Below, piece by piece: positions 7,122 to 7,601 of a stretch of DNA of 7,601 nt (position 1 is the first letter of the stretch; the number at the start of each line of letters is the position of its first letter). The notes under the pieces were generated by a model, which was given only the letters and a program-made list of their open reading frames with translations, searched no databases and was not told the DNA's origin. The position numbers and the translations under genes were made by a program. The DNA is from Bacillota bacterium. Lineage in GTDB: Bacteria > Bacillota > Bacilli > Lactobacillales > Aerococcaceae. The stretch lies in the NCBI GenBank assembly GCA_023442905.1, contig JAEZWY010000177.1, positions 1 to 7,601 on the forward strand, read 5' to 3'.

Positions 7122-7150
7122 ATTATACACTGTAAAACGTTTTCATGCAA
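7122..7150 (-). promoter_or_regulatory. Promoter of the PTS permease gene
   Basis: Minus-strand -35 TTGCAT (7145-7150), 17-bp spacer, perfect -10 TATAAT (7122-7127), predicted start near 7115. The leader of about 45 nt is short and contains no terminator/antiterminator hairpin. One operator overlaps the -35, one fills the spacer and one lies downstream. Confidence 0.82.
7131..7145. promoter_or_regulatory. Imperfect LacI-type palindrome in the spacer of the PTS promoter
   Basis: TGTAAAACGTTTTCA contains the 10-bp palindrome AAAACGTTTT. It fits the cre pattern only with one inserted base on the left side, so binding is less certain than for its neighbours. Confidence 0.45.
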
Positions 7151-7159
7151 CCGTTTGCA
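7146..7159. promoter_or_regulatory. LacI-family operator (cre-like) over the -35 of the PTS promoter
   Basis: TGCAACCGTTTGCA fits the cre pattern at all fixed positions and, with its flanking A and T, forms a near-palindrome (7145-7160). It overlaps the -35 hexamer. It differs from the operator over the malE -35 at only two bases. Confidence 0.75.
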
Positions 7160-7179
7160 TTATTTTTTTTCATGATAAC

Positions 7180-7213
7180 AAAAAAAGCCGTGAGAATCCC
7201 CCACTCTCACGGC
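7180..7213 (-). terminator. Strong intrinsic terminator upstream of the PTS promoter
   Basis: In the minus-strand transcript GCCGTGAGA (7205-7213 side) pairs perfectly with TCTCACGGC (7187-7195 side), 9 bp GC-rich around a 9-nt loop, followed by U7 (7180-7186). No T tract follows on the plus strand, so it ends transcription coming from the 7380-7601 gene. It isolates the PTS promoter from upstream reading. Confidence 0.88.
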
Positions 7214-7379
7214 CCTTCTAAATGTTTTATTTATTTAAAAAGTACTTCACTTCTTCATGCTACATCTAACATTTCTTAGCCTTAAATCTTATAGATAACT
7301 CAAAAAAGTGAGCTACTGATCATTCTAATGGTGTCATATTTACATACGTATTTTCAATATTTATCTTTATATTTAGCTT

Positions 7380-7601
7380 CTAGTCAATAGTTTCTACTAG
7401 TACACCCGAGTGGTCTGATACGACTTGTTGTCGTTCGCCGTCAAAGACCACTTCAGATTTCTTTACAGCTATCCCTTTTGGTACAAAAATATAGTCAATA
7501 CGAATTTGTTCTTTAAGCCCGGTCCAGCCACCGATTTCTTTCAATACTGTCGGTCCACCAACAGTTTCTTCTGCAATCGTATATGAGTCTGTAATAGGAA
7601 T
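7380..7601 (-). CDS. Endonuclease/exonuclease/phosphatase-family protein, C-terminal fragment (5' end outside window)
   Basis: Only the last 73 codons and a TAG stop are in the window. The fragment contains RIDYIFVPKG and, further on, SDHSGVLVE. These are the closing motifs of the DNase I-like fold, in which the Asp of the first motif and the Asp-His of the second belong to the metal-dependent phosphoesterase site. Members include exonuclease III-type nucleases, sphingomyelinases and many uncharacterised sugar- or lipid-phosphate hydrolases; the substrate cannot be told from this piece. It ends 166 bp before a strong terminator, so it is a separate transcription unit from the PTS gene, and no link to maltose use is evident. 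Confidence 0.8.
   Translation of the reverse strand: MPITDSYTIAEETVGGPTVLKEIGGWTGLKEQIRIDYIFVPKGIAVKKSEVVFDGERQQVVSDHSGVLVETID

Overview
The window is a maltose/maltodextrin utilisation locus from a low-GC Gram-positive bacterium, most likely a member of the Lactobacillales. The indications are strong AGGAGG-type ribosome binding sites, TATAAT/TTGCAT promoters, cre-like LacI-family operators, a lipoprotein-type binding protein, a IIC-IIB-IIA sugar PTS permease with the FEFWQ-FGKALMVVIAVMPAAGLMISIGK N-terminus I associate with streptococcal/enterococcal PtsG/MalT proteins, and GTG/TTG starts. The strongly acidic binding protein would fit Aerococcaceae or an alkaliphilic/marine lactic acid bacterium, but that is only a guess.

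All recognised genes lie on the minus strand, so the order of transcription runs from high to low coordinates. 7380-7601 is the C-terminal end of an endonuclease/exonuclease/phosphatase-fold protein, followed by a strong intrinsic terminator (7180-7213). A regulated promoter with three LacI-type operators (7095-7159) then drives a 742-aa PTS permease (4841-7069), which ends in its own terminator (4726-4757). A third operator region (4702-4715) precedes a GH13_20 neopullulanase/cyclomaltodextrinase-type glycosidase (2814-4661, TTG start). A strong promoter flanked by two operators (2694-2748) precedes a maltodextrin-binding lipoprotein (1386-2660). After a 168-bp gap holding two overlapping hairpins comes a MalF-type permease (GTG start at 1217) that runs off the left edge. 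A MalG partner and downstream genes are expected beyond position 1. No ABC ATPase and no regulator gene are in the window.

Taken together, the locus encodes two uptake routes for alpha-glucosides (phosphorylating PTS for glucose and/or maltose; ABC import for longer maltodextrins) and a cytoplasmic enzyme that cuts imported oligomers. The three promoter regions carry similar operators, each with one copy over or near the -35 element, so coordinated control by a MalR- and/or CcpA-type LacI-family repressor is likely. The genes belong to known families. The points most worth a second look are the operator architecture, the malE-malF intercistronic structure with two alternative foldings, and the extreme acidity of the binding protein. 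I see no mobile element, CRISPR array, tRNA or rRNA, and no evidence for an undescribed system.
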